Below, piece by piece: positions 33,766-42,270 of a stretch of 64,000 nucleotides of DNA. This stretch comes from RH-AL1 sp965277355 (GTDB lineage: Bacteria; Pseudomonadota; Alphaproteobacteria; Rhizobiales; Beijerinckiaceae). The notes under the pieces are model-generated. The model was not told the origin of the DNA. It saw nothing but the letters and a program-made list of their open reading frames with translations, and made no database searches. Both the position numbers and the translations under genes were made by a program. The stretch's first letter is position 1, and each line of letters opens with the position of its first letter. The DNA lies in assembly GCA_965277355.1 (NCBI GenBank), contig CBDICN010000002.1, positions 1,302,001 to 1,366,000 of the forward strand, read 5' to 3'.

Positions 33766-33933
33766 CTAGTAAGCGTGCCGCTCGTCGCGCGTGACGACGA
33801 GCGCCCAGATCGTGGCGGGAATCCAGCCGATCAGCGTTGCGTGCAAGAGGATGCACAGCACGCCTTGCCAGATGTGTCCCCGCAGGAACATCGCCAGCCA
33901 CGGCGCGATGAAGCAAAGGAGAATCATGACCAT
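33766..33933 (-). CDS. YqaE/Pmp3-family small membrane protein
   Basis: A 55-residue protein with two membrane helices, MVMILLCFIAPWLAMFLRG and VLCILLHATLIGWIPATIW, ending in a short charged tail VTRDERHAY. The FIAPWLAMFLRGH and GWIPATIWAL elements are the hallmark of Pmp3/YqaE (UPF0057) proteolipids, linked to membrane potential and salt or cold stress. Either ATG at 33933 or the one two codons later may start it. It lies between sucD and sucA on the same strand; it is too short for most length cut-offs and is easily missed. Confidence 0.8.
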   Translation of the reverse strand: MVMILLCFIAPWLAMFLRGHIWQGVLCILLHATLIGWIPATIWALVVTRDERHAY

Positions 33934-33961
33934 GGCTAATCTCCGCGGTTCAGGCGCCGGC

Positions 33962-34864
33962 CTAGCCCCTCAGGACATCGACCAGCGTCTTGCCGAGCCG
34001 GGCAGGCGACGGCGAGACCTTGATCCCGGCCGACTCCATCGCCGCGATCTTGTCCTCGGCGCCCCCCTTGCCGCCCGAGATGATCGCGCCGGCGTGGCCC
34101 ATACGACGGCCGGGCGGCGCGGTACGCCCCGCGATGAACCCAACCATCGGCTTCTTGCGGCCGCGCTTGGCCTCGTCCACCACGAACTGCGCCGCGTCCT
34201 CCTCCGCCGAGCCGCCGATCTCGCCGATCATCACGATCGACTTGGTAGCGTCGTCGGCGAGGAACAATTCGAGCATGTCGATGAACTCCGTGCCCTTGAC
34301 GGGGTCGCCGCCGATGCCGACGGCCGTGGTCTGGCCGAGGCCTTCCCGGGTCGTCTGGAAAACTGCTTCATATGTAAGCGTTCCCGACCGCGATACGATG
34401 CCCACACTGCCGGTCTTGAAGATGTTTCCGGGCATGATGCCGATCTTGCACTCGCCCGCGGTCATCACGCCGGGGCAATTGGGTCCGATCAGCCGCGACT
34501 TCGATCCCGAAAGCGCGCGCTTCACCTTGACCATGTCGGCCACCGGAATGCCCTCGGTGATGCAGACGATGAGCGGCACCTCGGCATCGATCGCCTCGCA
34601 GATCGCGTCGGCCGCACCCGGCGGCGGCACGTAGATGACGCTGGCATCGGCATCGGTCTCGGCGCGGGCTTCCGCCACGGTTTCATAGATCGGCAACCCG
34701 AGGCGGAACCCACCGCCTTTGCCGGGCGACACGCCGCCGACCATCTGAGTTCCGTAGGCGATCGCCTGCTCGGAATGGAAGCTGCCATTCTTGCCGGTCA
34801 ACCCCTGGCAAATGACTTTGGTGTGCTTGTCGATGAGAATGGACACGCGGCGACTTTCGTTCAT
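33962..34864 (-). CDS. sucD: Succinate-CoA ligase (ADP-forming) alpha subunit
   Basis: A 300-residue alpha subunit from ATG 34864. It has the CoA-binding Rossmann domain (VICQGLTGKNGSFHSEQAI), SRLIGPNCPGVM, and the ligase domain with GIGGDPVKGTEF and the phosphorylated His in GHAGAIISGG (residue about 252). With SucC it makes ATP from succinyl-CoA. Unusually, no sucC lies directly upstream: the next 327 bases hold no gene and then transcription diverges. Malate-CoA ligase alpha (MtkB) is a close relative, but the sucAB neighbours favour SucD. Confidence 0.93.
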   Translation of the reverse strand: MNESRRVSILIDKHTKVICQGLTGKNGSFHSEQAIAYGTQMVGGVSPGKGGGFRLGLPIYETVAEARAETDADASVIYVPPPGAADAICEAIDAEVPLIVCITEGIPVADMVKVKRALSGSKSRLIGPNCPGVMTAGECKIGIMPGNIFKTGSVGIVSRSGTLTYEAVFQTTREGLGQTTAVGIGGDPVKGTEFIDMLELFLADDATKSIVMIGEIGGSAEEDAAQFVVDEAKRGRKKPMVGFIAGRTAPPGRRMGHAGAIISGGKGGAEDKIAAMESAGIKVSPSPARLGKTLVDVLRG

Positions 34865-35191
34865 GGCGGGCGAAACGAGGGGTGCGGCGCAGGCGCAGCG
34901 TGGCGGCGCAACGATCCCGTCGCCAGCGCCGGTATAAAGAGTTTTCCGCGCAGGCCAATAAAAACCAATCGGTCGTGGATCATGGCGGTCGATCGCCTCG
35001 GAAGGACGGGCGTCGCGTGGCCGATAGCGCCGCGACGCCGGTCCGGGCAATTGGGTGAAGATCGCTTCACCCGATTTCCCTGTAGCGCCGGTACGGCCGG
35101 GTTGCGTGGTTCCCTACGGCGGGCGATGATCGGAGCCATCGGCGCTAGCCGCGCCTCCATCGCGCCGCACTTCGATCGAAAGGAATGTCCC
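34865..35191. other. Divergent intergenic region
   Basis: 327 bases between sucD (minus) and the four-cysteine secreted-protein gene (plus). It must carry promoters in both directions. I find no sucC fragment, RNA gene or clear operator here. Confidence 0.4.
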
Positions 35192-35560
35192 ATGACGTCA
35201 CATGCCCTGAAGGTCGCGCTGCTCGGATCTGCGCTCGCCATGAGCGGGAGCGGTTTCGCCGCGGCCCAGCAGGCGGCGCCGCGATGCGGCGGCTTGTTCT
35301 GCGACATGGGGCTGATCGGCGGAGCGCCGGACCGGACCACGTTGCCGTGCGACGACTTCTTCTGCCGCGCCTTTGGCGGCGGTCGCACCGCCGAGGCCGC
35401 TCCGCCGGCGCCTGCCGCCGCGGCCGAGCCGGAGCCGGCGAAGTCCACGAAGACGATGCGCCGCAAGCGCATGGCCAAGGGTTTGCCGAAGGCCAAGGCG
35501 AAGAGCGAGGCTATGGACGAGACGAGGAGCGAGCCCAAGGCGGACACCGCAGGCAAATGA
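35192..35560 (+). CDS. Small secreted four-cysteine protein with Lys-rich tail
   Basis: A 122-residue protein from ATG 35192 (GAAAGGAATGTCCC upstream). A signal peptide (VALLGSALAMSGSGFAAAQ) is followed by two related short blocks, CGGLFCDMGLIGG and CDDFFCRAFGGG, each with a Cys pair. Then comes an Ala/Pro/Glu linker and a basic tail rich in Lys (KTMRRKRMAKGLPKAKAK). No family is recognised. It precedes, on the same strand, a secreted thioredoxin and a DsbD-like membrane protein, which suggests its cysteines may be handled by that pair, but the 122-base gap leaves co-transcription uncertain. Confidence 0.65.
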   Translation: MTSHALKVALLGSALAMSGSGFAAAQQAAPRCGGLFCDMGLIGGAPDRTTLPCDDFFCRAFGGGRTAEAAPPAPAAAAEPEPAKSTKTMRRKRMAKGLPKAKAKSEAMDETRSEPKADTAGK

Positions 35561-35682
35561 TGGCGCTCGGCGGCGCGTCTCGATCGCCAAATGAAATGCT
35601 GCCACGTGTAACCTATGGCGGCATCGAACCGTAGAGGTCCTGTCGCGAGCGCGTCTTGCGGCCCGAAACAATGGAGCTTTAG

Positions 35683-36087
35683 ATGCATCGCTTGCGCCCC
35701 GCGCCGCGTCTCGGCAGCCTTTTAGCCGCCCTCGTCTCCGCCCTCTTCGCCGTGCCCGCCTGGGCTGCCGAGCAGGCGACCTACACGCCGGCCGCGATGC
35801 AGGCCGCTCAGGCAGCCGGCAAGCCGGTGGTGGTCGACGTGACCGCGACCTGGTGCTCGACCTGCAAGGCTCAGGCACCGCTGGTGCAGTCTCTGCTTCA
35901 GAAGCCGAAGTTCAAGGACCTGCTTCTGCTCCATGTCGACTTCGACAAGCAGAAGGCCGTGCTGCGCACGTACAACGTGCGCGAGCAGAGCACCTTCGTC
36001 GTGTTCAGAGGGAAAAGCGAGGTCGGTCGCTCGACCGGCGACACCGACAAGGCCTCGATCGAGAAGCTCTTCGAGAAGGCAAGCTAG
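35683..36087 (+). CDS. Periplasmic thioredoxin-fold protein (DsbD gamma-like)
   Basis: A 134-residue protein with a signal peptide (LLAALVSALFAVPAWAAE) and a thioredoxin fold carrying the redox motif TATWCSTCKAQAP (residues about 64-76). The VDVTATWCxxCK and VREQSTFVVFRG segments resemble the C-terminal gamma domain of DsbD. The next gene, 36 bases on, encodes the membrane CcdA/DsbD-beta-like partner; together they would form a split DsbD passing electrons from cytoplasmic thioredoxin to the periplasm. Confidence 0.85.
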   Translation: MHRLRPAPRLGSLLAALVSALFAVPAWAAEQATYTPAAMQAAQAAGKPVVVDVTATWCSTCKAQAPLVQSLLQKPKFKDLLLLHVDFDKQKAVLRTYNVREQSTFVVFRGKSEVGRSTGDTDKASIEKLFEKAS

Positions 36088-36123
36088 CCCTCACCAGCCA
36101 TCGGCCCGCGCGGACATCCGTCC

Positions 36124-36837
36124 ATGATGATCGTTTTCGCCTTCCTCGCCGGCATCCTCTCGATCCTGTCGCCGTGCGTGCTGCCGCTGATCCCGATCGT
36201 GCTCGGCACTGCGGTATCGGAGCATCGGTTCGGCCCGGTCGCGCTGAGTGTCGGGGTGGCGATTTCCTACACGGCGATCGGGCTCTTCGTCGCCACGATC
36301 GGCTTCACGGCCGGCATCGACAACGACGTGTTCCAAAAGGCGGCCGCGATCCTGCTGGTGCTGCTCGGGATTGTCCTCCTGGTGCCGGCGCTGCAGATGC
36401 GCTTCGCCACCGCCGCCGGCCCGGTCGGCGTCTTCGCGCAGGAGCGGTTCGGCGGCTTCTCCTCGAAGGGGCTGATCGGCCAGTTCGGGGTCGGCCTGTT
36501 GCTCGGCGCGATTTGGAGTCCCTGCACCGGGCCGACGATGGGCGTCGCCGCAACGATGGCCGCGTCCTCGCAGCATCTCTGGCTGGTCGCCGTCACCATG
36601 CTCGCCTTCGGCATCGGCGCCGGCGTGCCGATGATGGCGCTCGGCTTTCTTTCCCGTGAAACGATGATGCGGATGAAAGGCGGCCTGCTCGGCGTCGGCA
36701 AGGGCCTCAAGCAGGTGATGGGCGTCCTGTTGCTGGTGCTTGGCGCGCTGATGCTGTTCGGACTCGACAAAGTCGTCGAGACCAAGCTCGTGAACCTCTC
36801 GCCCGATTGGCTGACCAGCCTCTCGACGCGGTTCTGA
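36124..36837 (+). CDS. CcdA/DsbD-like cytochrome c biogenesis transmembrane protein
   Basis: A 237-residue protein with six predicted membrane helices and the paired cysteines of the family: SILSPCVLPLIPIVLG in helix 1 and IWSPCTGPTMG in helix 4. These move electrons across the inner membrane from cytoplasmic thioredoxin to periplasmic acceptors. It follows the secreted thioredoxin by 36 bases, an arrangement that replaces a single-chain DsbD. Possible clients are cytochrome c apoproteins, DsbC-type isomerases, or the neighbouring four-cysteine protein. Confidence 0.88.
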   Translation: MMIVFAFLAGILSILSPCVLPLIPIVLGTAVSEHRFGPVALSVGVAISYTAIGLFVATIGFTAGIDNDVFQKAAAILLVLLGIVLLVPALQMRFATAAGPVGVFAQERFGGFSSKGLIGQFGVGLLLGAIWSPCTGPTMGVAATMAASSQHLWLVAVTMLAFGIGAGVPMMALGFLSRETMMRMKGGLLGVGKGLKQVMGVLLLVLGALMLFGLDKVVETKLVNLSPDWLTSLSTRF

Positions 36838-36857
36838 CGGCCGACCCCTGTCGCCGG

Positions 36858-37757
36858 TCAGACCGGCTGCAACTCGCGCTCGCGGAGCACCTCGGCGCCG
36901 ACCTCGTCGGTCCACACCTTGAAGATGTTGAGAAAGTGCGGCCCGAACGAGGTCGCGAGAGGGATGTCCGTCGCGTCGCGACCGCGAGACACCGTGATGC
37001 GCCCGATTCGCGGCATGTTGTGACGCGCATCGAAGATGTACCACTTATGATCGAGGTAGACTTCGATCCAGGCATTGTAGTCCATCGGCGCCGGATCGGC
37101 CGGGACGCCGATGTCGCCGAGGAAGCCGTTGGCGTAACGCGTGGGGATGTTCATGCAGCGGCAGAAGGCGACCGCGAGATGCGCGAAGTCGCGGCACACG
37201 CCGACGCGCTCCTCGTAGGCCTCGAAGGCGGTGCGGGTCGAGCGCGCGTGCTGGTAGCCGAAGGTGAGATGCGCGTTGACATAGTCGCAGATCGCCTGGA
37301 CACGGCGCCAGCCCGGCGGCGTGTTGCCGAACAGGTTCCAGGCGATGTTCGACAGCCGGTCGGTCTCGCAATAGCGGCTGCCGAGCAGGTAGACGAGATA
37401 GTCCGCCGGCACCTCGTCAAGCGGCACCTCCTTGGCATCGACGACGACAGGATCGACCTCGCCGTCGCACTCGATGATCTGGTCGCGCGAGATTTGCAGC
37501 GTACCGGCAGGCGCCATGAAGCGCCGCACGTCGTTGCCGTGGGCGTCCCTGAACAGCTCGCAGGCGATAGCCGGCGCCGATTGGAACGCACCCTGCCATC
37601 GTATTTGGTGGGTGAGGTCGGCATGCGAATCGAGGAGGCAGAGCATCATGACCGGGTGCGGACAGTAGAATTGCAGCTCGTATCCGTAACGGATCAACAT
37701 CGGCCGCGGCTCCAACGTGACATCCCAAGCGCAATGCAACGCGCAGGCCACAGCCAC
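36858..37757 (-). CDS. Transglutaminase-like cysteine protease family protein
   Basis: A 299-residue protein of the COG1305 type. The N-terminal half is the bacterial transglutaminase-like beta domain (GYELQFYCPHPVMMLC). The core has the Cys motif GVCRDFAHLAVAFCR (nucleophile about residue 190) and later MDYNAWIEVYLDHKWYIFDARHN. Where many relatives have HAW the sequence reads NAW, so the catalytic His position is altered or is served by another residue. Role unknown; relatives are often near alpha-E or circularly permuted ATP-grasp genes, which are absent here. Convergent with the CcdA-like gene. Confidence 0.85.
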   Translation of the reverse strand: MAVACALHCAWDVTLEPRPMLIRYGYELQFYCPHPVMMLCLLDSHADLTHQIRWQGAFQSAPAIACELFRDAHGNDVRRFMAPAGTLQISRDQIIECDGEVDPVVVDAKEVPLDEVPADYLVYLLGSRYCETDRLSNIAWNLFGNTPPGWRRVQAICDYVNAHLTFGYQHARSTRTAFEAYEERVGVCRDFAHLAVAFCRCMNIPTRYANGFLGDIGVPADPAPMDYNAWIEVYLDHKWYIFDARHNMPRIGRITVSRGRDATDIPLATSFGPHFLNIFKVWTDEVGAEVLRERELQPV

Positions 37758-37832
37758 GTCTAGAGTGGCAACGTCGAGGGCTGTACCTTGTTGCCTGCCG
37801 AGCCCCGCCGAACAGGCTCGGCGATCGCGTGG

Positions 37833-39047
37833 CTATTCCGCCGCCAGCTCGGTCGTTTCGCCCTGATCCAGCGCCGTCGCGATGTCCTCGATGAGATCGT
37901 CGACGTCCTCCAGCCCGACCGAGAGGCGCAACAGGCCCTCGCCGATGCCCATCTTCAAACGGGCATGTGGGGTGAGCCGCTGATGCGTCGTCGTGGCCGG
38001 ATGGGTGATGATGCTTTTGGCATCGCCGAGGTTGTTCGAAATCTTGATGATCCTGAGCGCGTTGGCGAAGCGGAACGCGGCGCCCTTGCCGCCGTCGATC
38101 TCGAAGGCGACGAGCGTCGAGCCGCCGCTCATCTGCCGCTTGATGATCTCGGCCTGCGGGTGGTCCGCGCGGCCGGGATAGATCACCTGCCCAACCTGCG
38201 GCTGGTCCGCGAGGAAATCGGCGATCCTGCCGGCGCTGGCGGTCTGCTGCGCCACCCGCACCGGCAGGCTCTCGAGCGATTTCAGCATGACCCAGGCGTT
38301 GAACGGCGAGATGGCCGGCCCGGTCTGGCGCAGGTAATTGTGCAGGTGCGTGTCGACGAAGGCCTTGCTCGCGAGCGCGATGCCGCCGAGGCACCGGCCG
38401 TGCCCGTCGACGTGCTTGGTCGTCGAGTACACGACGCAATCGGCCCCGAGCGCCAGCGGCCGCTGCAGCATCGGCGTGGCGAACACGTTGTCGACGACCA
38501 GCGTCGCGCCGGCGCCGTGCGCGATCTCGGCGACCGCCGCGATGTCGTAGATCTCGAGCGTCGGATTGGTCGGGGTCTCGAGGAAAAGCACCTTTGTCGA
38601 GGGCCGCAGCGCGGCACGCCACTGGTCGAGGTCACCGCCGTCGACGAGCGTCGTTGCCACGCCGAAGCGGGGCAGCAGGTCCTCGATGATGTAGAGGCAG
38701 GAACCAAACAGCGCGCGCGCCGCGACGACATGGTCCCCGGCGCGCACCTGCGACATGACCGAGGCGGTCACTGCCGCCATGCCGCTGGCCGTCGCGCGCG
38801 CCGCTTCCGCGCCTTCCAGAAGCGCCATCCTTTCCTCGAAGACCGAGACGGTCGGGTTGGAATAGCGCGAGTAGATGAAACCCGGCGTCTGCCCCTTGAA
38901 GCGGGCCTCGGCCTCTTCCATCGTTTCGTAGGCGTAGCCCTGGGTGAGGTAGAGCGCTTCCGACATCTCGCCGAACTGCGACCGGTTGGTCGCGCCGTGG
39001 ACGAGCTGAGTCGCCGGACGCAGGCCGTTGCGAGATTTTTCCACCAT
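37833..39047 (-). CDS. metZ: O-succinylhomoserine sulfhydrylase
   Basis: A 404-residue Cys/Met-metabolism PLP enzyme from ATG 39047. It begins with ATQLVHGATNRSQFGEMSEA and has YSRYSNPTVSVFEERMALLEG, the cofactor pocket ETPTNPTLEIYDI and the PLP lysine in VYSTTKHVDGHGR. LRLSVGLEDVDDLIEDI closes the domain. It makes homocysteine directly from O-succinylhomoserine and sulfide, the usual alphaproteobacterial methionine route. It is divergent from the dcd gene, a common pairing in this order. I looked for a SAM-II-type leader in the 300-base divergent region and could not support one. Confidence 0.94.
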   Translation of the reverse strand: MVEKSRNGLRPATQLVHGATNRSQFGEMSEALYLTQGYAYETMEEAEARFKGQTPGFIYSRYSNPTVSVFEERMALLEGAEAARATASGMAAVTASVMSQVRAGDHVVAARALFGSCLYIIEDLLPRFGVATTLVDGGDLDQWRAALRPSTKVLFLETPTNPTLEIYDIAAVAEIAHGAGATLVVDNVFATPMLQRPLALGADCVVYSTTKHVDGHGRCLGGIALASKAFVDTHLHNYLRQTGPAISPFNAWVMLKSLESLPVRVAQQTASAGRIADFLADQPQVGQVIYPGRADHPQAEIIKRQMSGGSTLVAFEIDGGKGAAFRFANALRIIKISNNLGDAKSIITHPATTTHQRLTPHARLKMGIGEGLLRLSVGLEDVDDLIEDIATALDQGETTELAAE

Positions 39048-39350
39048 CGAGCCGCTCTGTTGCCGTCGCCACTGGCGCGTGTGACGAAGGGCGAGGTGTG
39101 CCACAGGTGCGGGCCTTTTGGCATGAAGTTTTTGTGGCGCCAACTCCGCTCCGCCTGCATCGGCCGGAACGAGACAAGGTTCGGCCCGCTTCGACGCCTC
39201 GCGGGGAGCCGAGAGCCTGGCCGTCTGCGGCGTCTCGATGCCTTCGGCGTCACGCTCCTTCCGTTGCACACAGGGGCGGAGCGCCGGGCGCTTGTGCCGC
39301 CGAGCGCCAGAAAGCAATGCTAGCTCGACCCGTCACACCGGAGCGCACGC

Positions 39351-40373
39351 ATGTCCCTGATCTGGCCGTCGCAGCGGATCGCCGGCGCCATCGCCGACGG
39401 GACCATCGTCACCGAGAGGCCGCTCGACGCCGATCAGCTCCAGCCGGCGAGCCTCGACCTGCGGCTCGGCTCCCGGGCTTACCGCTTGCCGGCGAGCTTT
39501 CTGCCCGGACCGGGGCGCACCGTCGCGGAGCGGCTGGCGGAGCTCTCCACCCATGCCGTCGATCTCACGACGCCGACCGCGCTCGAGCGCAATTGCGTCC
39601 ATATCATCCCGCTCATGGAGGGTCTGCGCCTGCCGCAGGGGGTTGGGGCGAGGGCCAACCCAAAGAGCTCGTCGGGCCGGCTCGACATCTTCGTGCGGAT
39701 CATCGTCGATGGAGGCGCCACCTTCGACGAGATCCCGGACGGCTATCGCGGCTTACTCTACGCGGAAGTGGTGCCACGCTCGTTCCCGGTCGTCGCCACG
39801 GCCGGCACACGGCTGGCCCAGCTGCGTTTCCGCGAGGCCGGCGCCGGTGCCCGCCCGCGGTTGGTCCCGGTGACGATCGACCTCGACCCCGCCGGCAAGC
39901 CCGGCGGCATCGTGGGCTATCGCGCGCGCAAGACCTCCGGGCTGATCGACCTCGCCAAGATCGACGCCTATCCGCGAGAATCCTTCTGGGAGCCGCTGAT
40001 CGCGCCGGCCGGGCGCCGCGAGCTGGTCCTCGACCCGGACGAGTTCTACATCCTCGCCTCGGCGGAGGCGGTCGTCGTCGGGGCCTCGGAGGCGGCCGAG
40101 ATGATCGCCTACGACACCGCGGTCGGCGAGCTCCGCTCGCACTACGCCGGCTTTCTCGATCCCGGGTTCGGCCTCGCCGAGGCCGGAGGCGCCGGCAGCC
40201 GCGTCGTCCTCGAGGTGCGAAGCCACGACGTCCCCTTCCTGCTCGACCACGGCCAGCGCGTCGCGACCCTCGCCTACGAGCCGATGAAGGAGCGTCCCGA
40301 CCGGCTCTACGGCGATCAGCTGCGCTCGAATTACCAGGGCCAGGGCCTGAAGCTCTCCAAGCATTTCGTCTGA
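39351..40373 (+). CDS. dcd: 2'-deoxycytidine 5'-triphosphate deaminase (long form)
   Basis: A 340-residue protein, twice the E. coli Dcd length, as in other alphaproteobacteria: two dUTPase-fold halves in one chain. The first half begins LIWPSQRIAGAIADGTI, LQPASLDLRLGSRAYRLP and holds ANPKSSSGRLDIFVR and IIVDGGATFDEIPDGYRG. The second half repeats the fold (FLDPGFGLAEAGGAGSRVVLEV). It deaminates dCTP to dUTP, which the dUTPase at 13957 converts to dUMP for thymidylate. Confidence 0.93.
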   Translation: MSLIWPSQRIAGAIADGTIVTERPLDADQLQPASLDLRLGSRAYRLPASFLPGPGRTVAERLAELSTHAVDLTTPTALERNCVHIIPLMEGLRLPQGVGARANPKSSSGRLDIFVRIIVDGGATFDEIPDGYRGLLYAEVVPRSFPVVATAGTRLAQLRFREAGAGARPRLVPVTIDLDPAGKPGGIVGYRARKTSGLIDLAKIDAYPRESFWEPLIAPAGRRELVLDPDEFYILASAEAVVVGASEAAEMIAYDTAVGELRSHYAGFLDPGFGLAEAGGAGSRVVLEVRSHDVPFLLDHGQRVATLAYEPMKERPDRLYGDQLRSNYQGQGLKLSKHFV

Positions 40374-40537
40374 GCGACCGGCACCCTCTTGACCTCGATC
40401 CCGACGGCGGCAACGCCGCGCGCGCGGCTGCCATGTGGGTGCCGCGATTGCAGCCTTTATTGCGGCGCACAATATCCGTCTTACGACAGAGGGTTCGACC
40501 ATTCGCATGGAGGATCGGAGCGTTGGAGCCAACCGCC

Positions 40538-41137
40538 ATGGACGACATCATCCATCACACTCATGCGGTGAGGCGCCTCTACAAGCCTGACCTACCGGTG
40601 TTCCGCGAGCACCTGCTCCGCCTCGATCCGCAGACCCGCTACAATCGCTTCGGCCTGCAAGTCTCGGATGCCTATCTCGAGCAATATGCGGACTTGAGCT
40701 TCCAGCCCGGCGGTCTCAACTACGGCTACTTCGAGGACGGGGTGATGCGCGGCGCGGCGGAACTGCGAATGTTCTCGTCGAGCGCCCAGGCCGGCCACAA
40801 GGACGCCGAGGCGGCGTTCAGCGTCGAGCGGGACTGGCGCCGTCGCGGGATCGGCAGCGAACTGATGAGCCACGTCGTGCTCGCCGCCCGCAACCGCCGC
40901 ATCGACAAGCTCACCATCTTCTGCCTGCGCCACAATCAGGCGATGGTCCGGCTCGCCCGCAAGTTCGAGGCGGATCTGACGTTCGAACTCAACGACGTCA
41001 CCGGCCGGCTGGCGGCCCGGCCGCCGAGCGCCCTCTCGCTGTGGCGCGAGATGGTCGACAACACCTTCGATCTCGGCTCGTCGATGATCGACTACCAGGC
41101 TCGCGTGATCCGGGCCGCGACGCACCATTCGTCCTGA
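40538..41137 (+). CDS. GNAT-family N-acetyltransferase
   Basis: A 199-residue acetyltransferase from ATG 40538. The acetyl-CoA loop is visible as WRRRGIGSELMSHVVLAARNR (residues about 104-123, Q/RxxGxG type), preceded by the beta-4 strand AEAAFSVERDW. The C-terminus extends beyond the core fold. It resembles the alphaproteobacterial GNATs that open with HAVRRLYxxDLPxFREHLLRLD; substrate unknown. A terminator-like hairpin follows 48 bases after the stop. Confidence 0.88.
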   Translation: MDDIIHHTHAVRRLYKPDLPVFREHLLRLDPQTRYNRFGLQVSDAYLEQYADLSFQPGGLNYGYFEDGVMRGAAELRMFSSSAQAGHKDAEAAFSVERDWRRRGIGSELMSHVVLAARNRRIDKLTIFCLRHNQAMVRLARKFEADLTFELNDVTGRLAARPPSALSLWREMVDNTFDLGSSMIDYQARVIRAATHHSS

Positions 41138-41184
41138 CGGCGAGACATCGTCCCGACCGGCGAGTGATCCATTTTTGCAACGGC

Positions 41185-41212
41185 GCCGGGCAAACGCCCG
41201 GCTTTCTATCTT
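41185..41212 (+). terminator. Intrinsic terminator after the GNAT gene
   Basis: GCCGGGC (41185-41191), loop AAAC, GCCCGGC (41196-41202), then the T-rich TTTCTATCTT. A 7-bp GC stem with U-tract, placed downstream of 41137 and upstream of the porin promoter region. Confidence 0.8.
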
Positions 41213-41259
41213 AAGACATAAATCTTTTACTGCGATCGTGGGAAAAGCGGCCAAGGCTC

Positions 41260-42111
41260 ATGGAGATCAACGTCTTGAAGATTGCACTCACCTCCCTCGC
41301 CGCTCTGGTGGTCGCGTCGACGACCGCTCTGGCCGCGGACCTTCCCTCGCGCCGGGCTCCCCCGGTCTATGTTCCCCCGCCGCCGATCCCCGTCTTTACC
41401 TGGACCGGGTTCTACCTCGGCGTGAACGCCGGCTACGCCTTCGATGCGAAAAGCAACTACACGGTCTACAGCGCCGACCCGGCGCTCGCCGGTGCCGGTT
41501 TCTCGAACTATAACAACCTGCGCTCCGACGGTTTCACCGGCGGCGGTCAGATCGGCTACAACTACGAGTTCGGTGCCGGCCCGGCCGGTGGCATCGTCGT
41601 CGGTGTCGAAGCCGACGCCGCCTACACCGACCTGCGCCACACCACCAGTAATAACGGCCTCTACCAGGCGTTCGGGGCGAACGAGACGTTCGCCTCGCGC
41701 ACCGACTTCGTCGGTACCGTCCGCGGCCGCGTCGGCTACGCCTTCGACCGCGTCCTGATCTACGGCACCGGCGGTTTCGCGTACGGCGGCGTTCGCAACA
41801 ATGCCGGTTTCGGCTTCCTCAACAACAATTTCGCCGGCACCAGCGACAAGCTCCTCACCGGCTACGCCTACGGCGGCGGTATCGAATACGCGCTGCCCAC
41901 CGCCTCGTTCCTGAACTTCTTCAACTCGAGCGCCGTGACGATCAAGGGCGAGTTCATCCACTACGACCTCGGCACCAGCAACTTCAACCTGCCGAACGTC
42001 AACGCCTTCGGCTATAACGTCGCCGTTCGCACCTCGGGCAACCTTGCCCGCGCCGGCCTGAACTTCAAGTTCGGCGACGTGTCGCCGGCGCCTGTCGTCG
42101 CCCGCTACTGA
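41260..42111 (+). CDS. Outer membrane beta-barrel protein (Omp25/RopB-like)
   Basis: A 283-residue outer membrane protein. A signal peptide (KIALTSLAALVVASTTALAA) precedes a proline-rich linker (RRAPPVYVPPPPIPVF) and the barrel, beginning WTGFYLGVNAGYAF. It contains the repeated G-Y-N-Y/VGVEADAAY strands and ends in an aromatic residue (VARY), the outer-membrane assembly signal. The first ATG at 41260 is given; TTG 41275, with GGAG nine bases upstream, would give the tidier start LKIALTS. Such proteins are abundant surface antigens in Hyphomicrobiales. Isolated between terminators, so monocistronic. Confidence 0.92.
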   Translation: MEINVLKIALTSLAALVVASTTALAADLPSRRAPPVYVPPPPIPVFTWTGFYLGVNAGYAFDAKSNYTVYSADPALAGAGFSNYNNLRSDGFTGGGQIGYNYEFGAGPAGGIVVGVEADAAYTDLRHTTSNNGLYQAFGANETFASRTDFVGTVRGRVGYAFDRVLIYGTGGFAYGGVRNNAGFGFLNNNFAGTSDKLLTGYAYGGGIEYALPTASFLNFFNSSAVTIKGEFIHYDLGTSNFNLPNVNAFGYNVAVRTSGNLARAGLNFKFGDVSPAPVVARY

Positions 42112-42149
42112 GGCAGGCCGGCCTCGGCCTGGTCGCCCGCGCGCTCTCC

Positions 42150-42186
42150 GTCGCCGCACGCTCAGGCTTGCGGCGACTTCGTTTTC
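42150..42186 (+). terminator. Intrinsic terminator after the porin gene
   Basis: GTCGCCGCA (42150-42158), a 10-base loop, TGCGGCGAC (42169-42177), then TTCGTTTTC. The 9-bp perfect stem with T-rich tail lies 39 bases after the porin stop. Confidence 0.85.
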
Positions 42187-42270
42187 TCTGCATTGTCTTC
42201 CGTGCACGTCCAATTTTTCCGTTCATGTCCAAGTCTTCCGTGCAGGTCTGACCAGAGGCGCGGAGACGGG

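Noticed and set aside
33791..35191. Plus-strand open frame running into the four-cysteine secreted protein gene
   Set aside because: The first 467 codons are antisense to sucD. Only the part from ATG 35192, with a ribosome-binding site and signal peptide, is believable.
39048..39350. SAM-II-type riboswitch upstream of metZ
   Set aside because: This is a classic place for it, but I could not match the SAM-II core (pseudoknot with conserved A/U-rich loops). A covariance-model search would decide.
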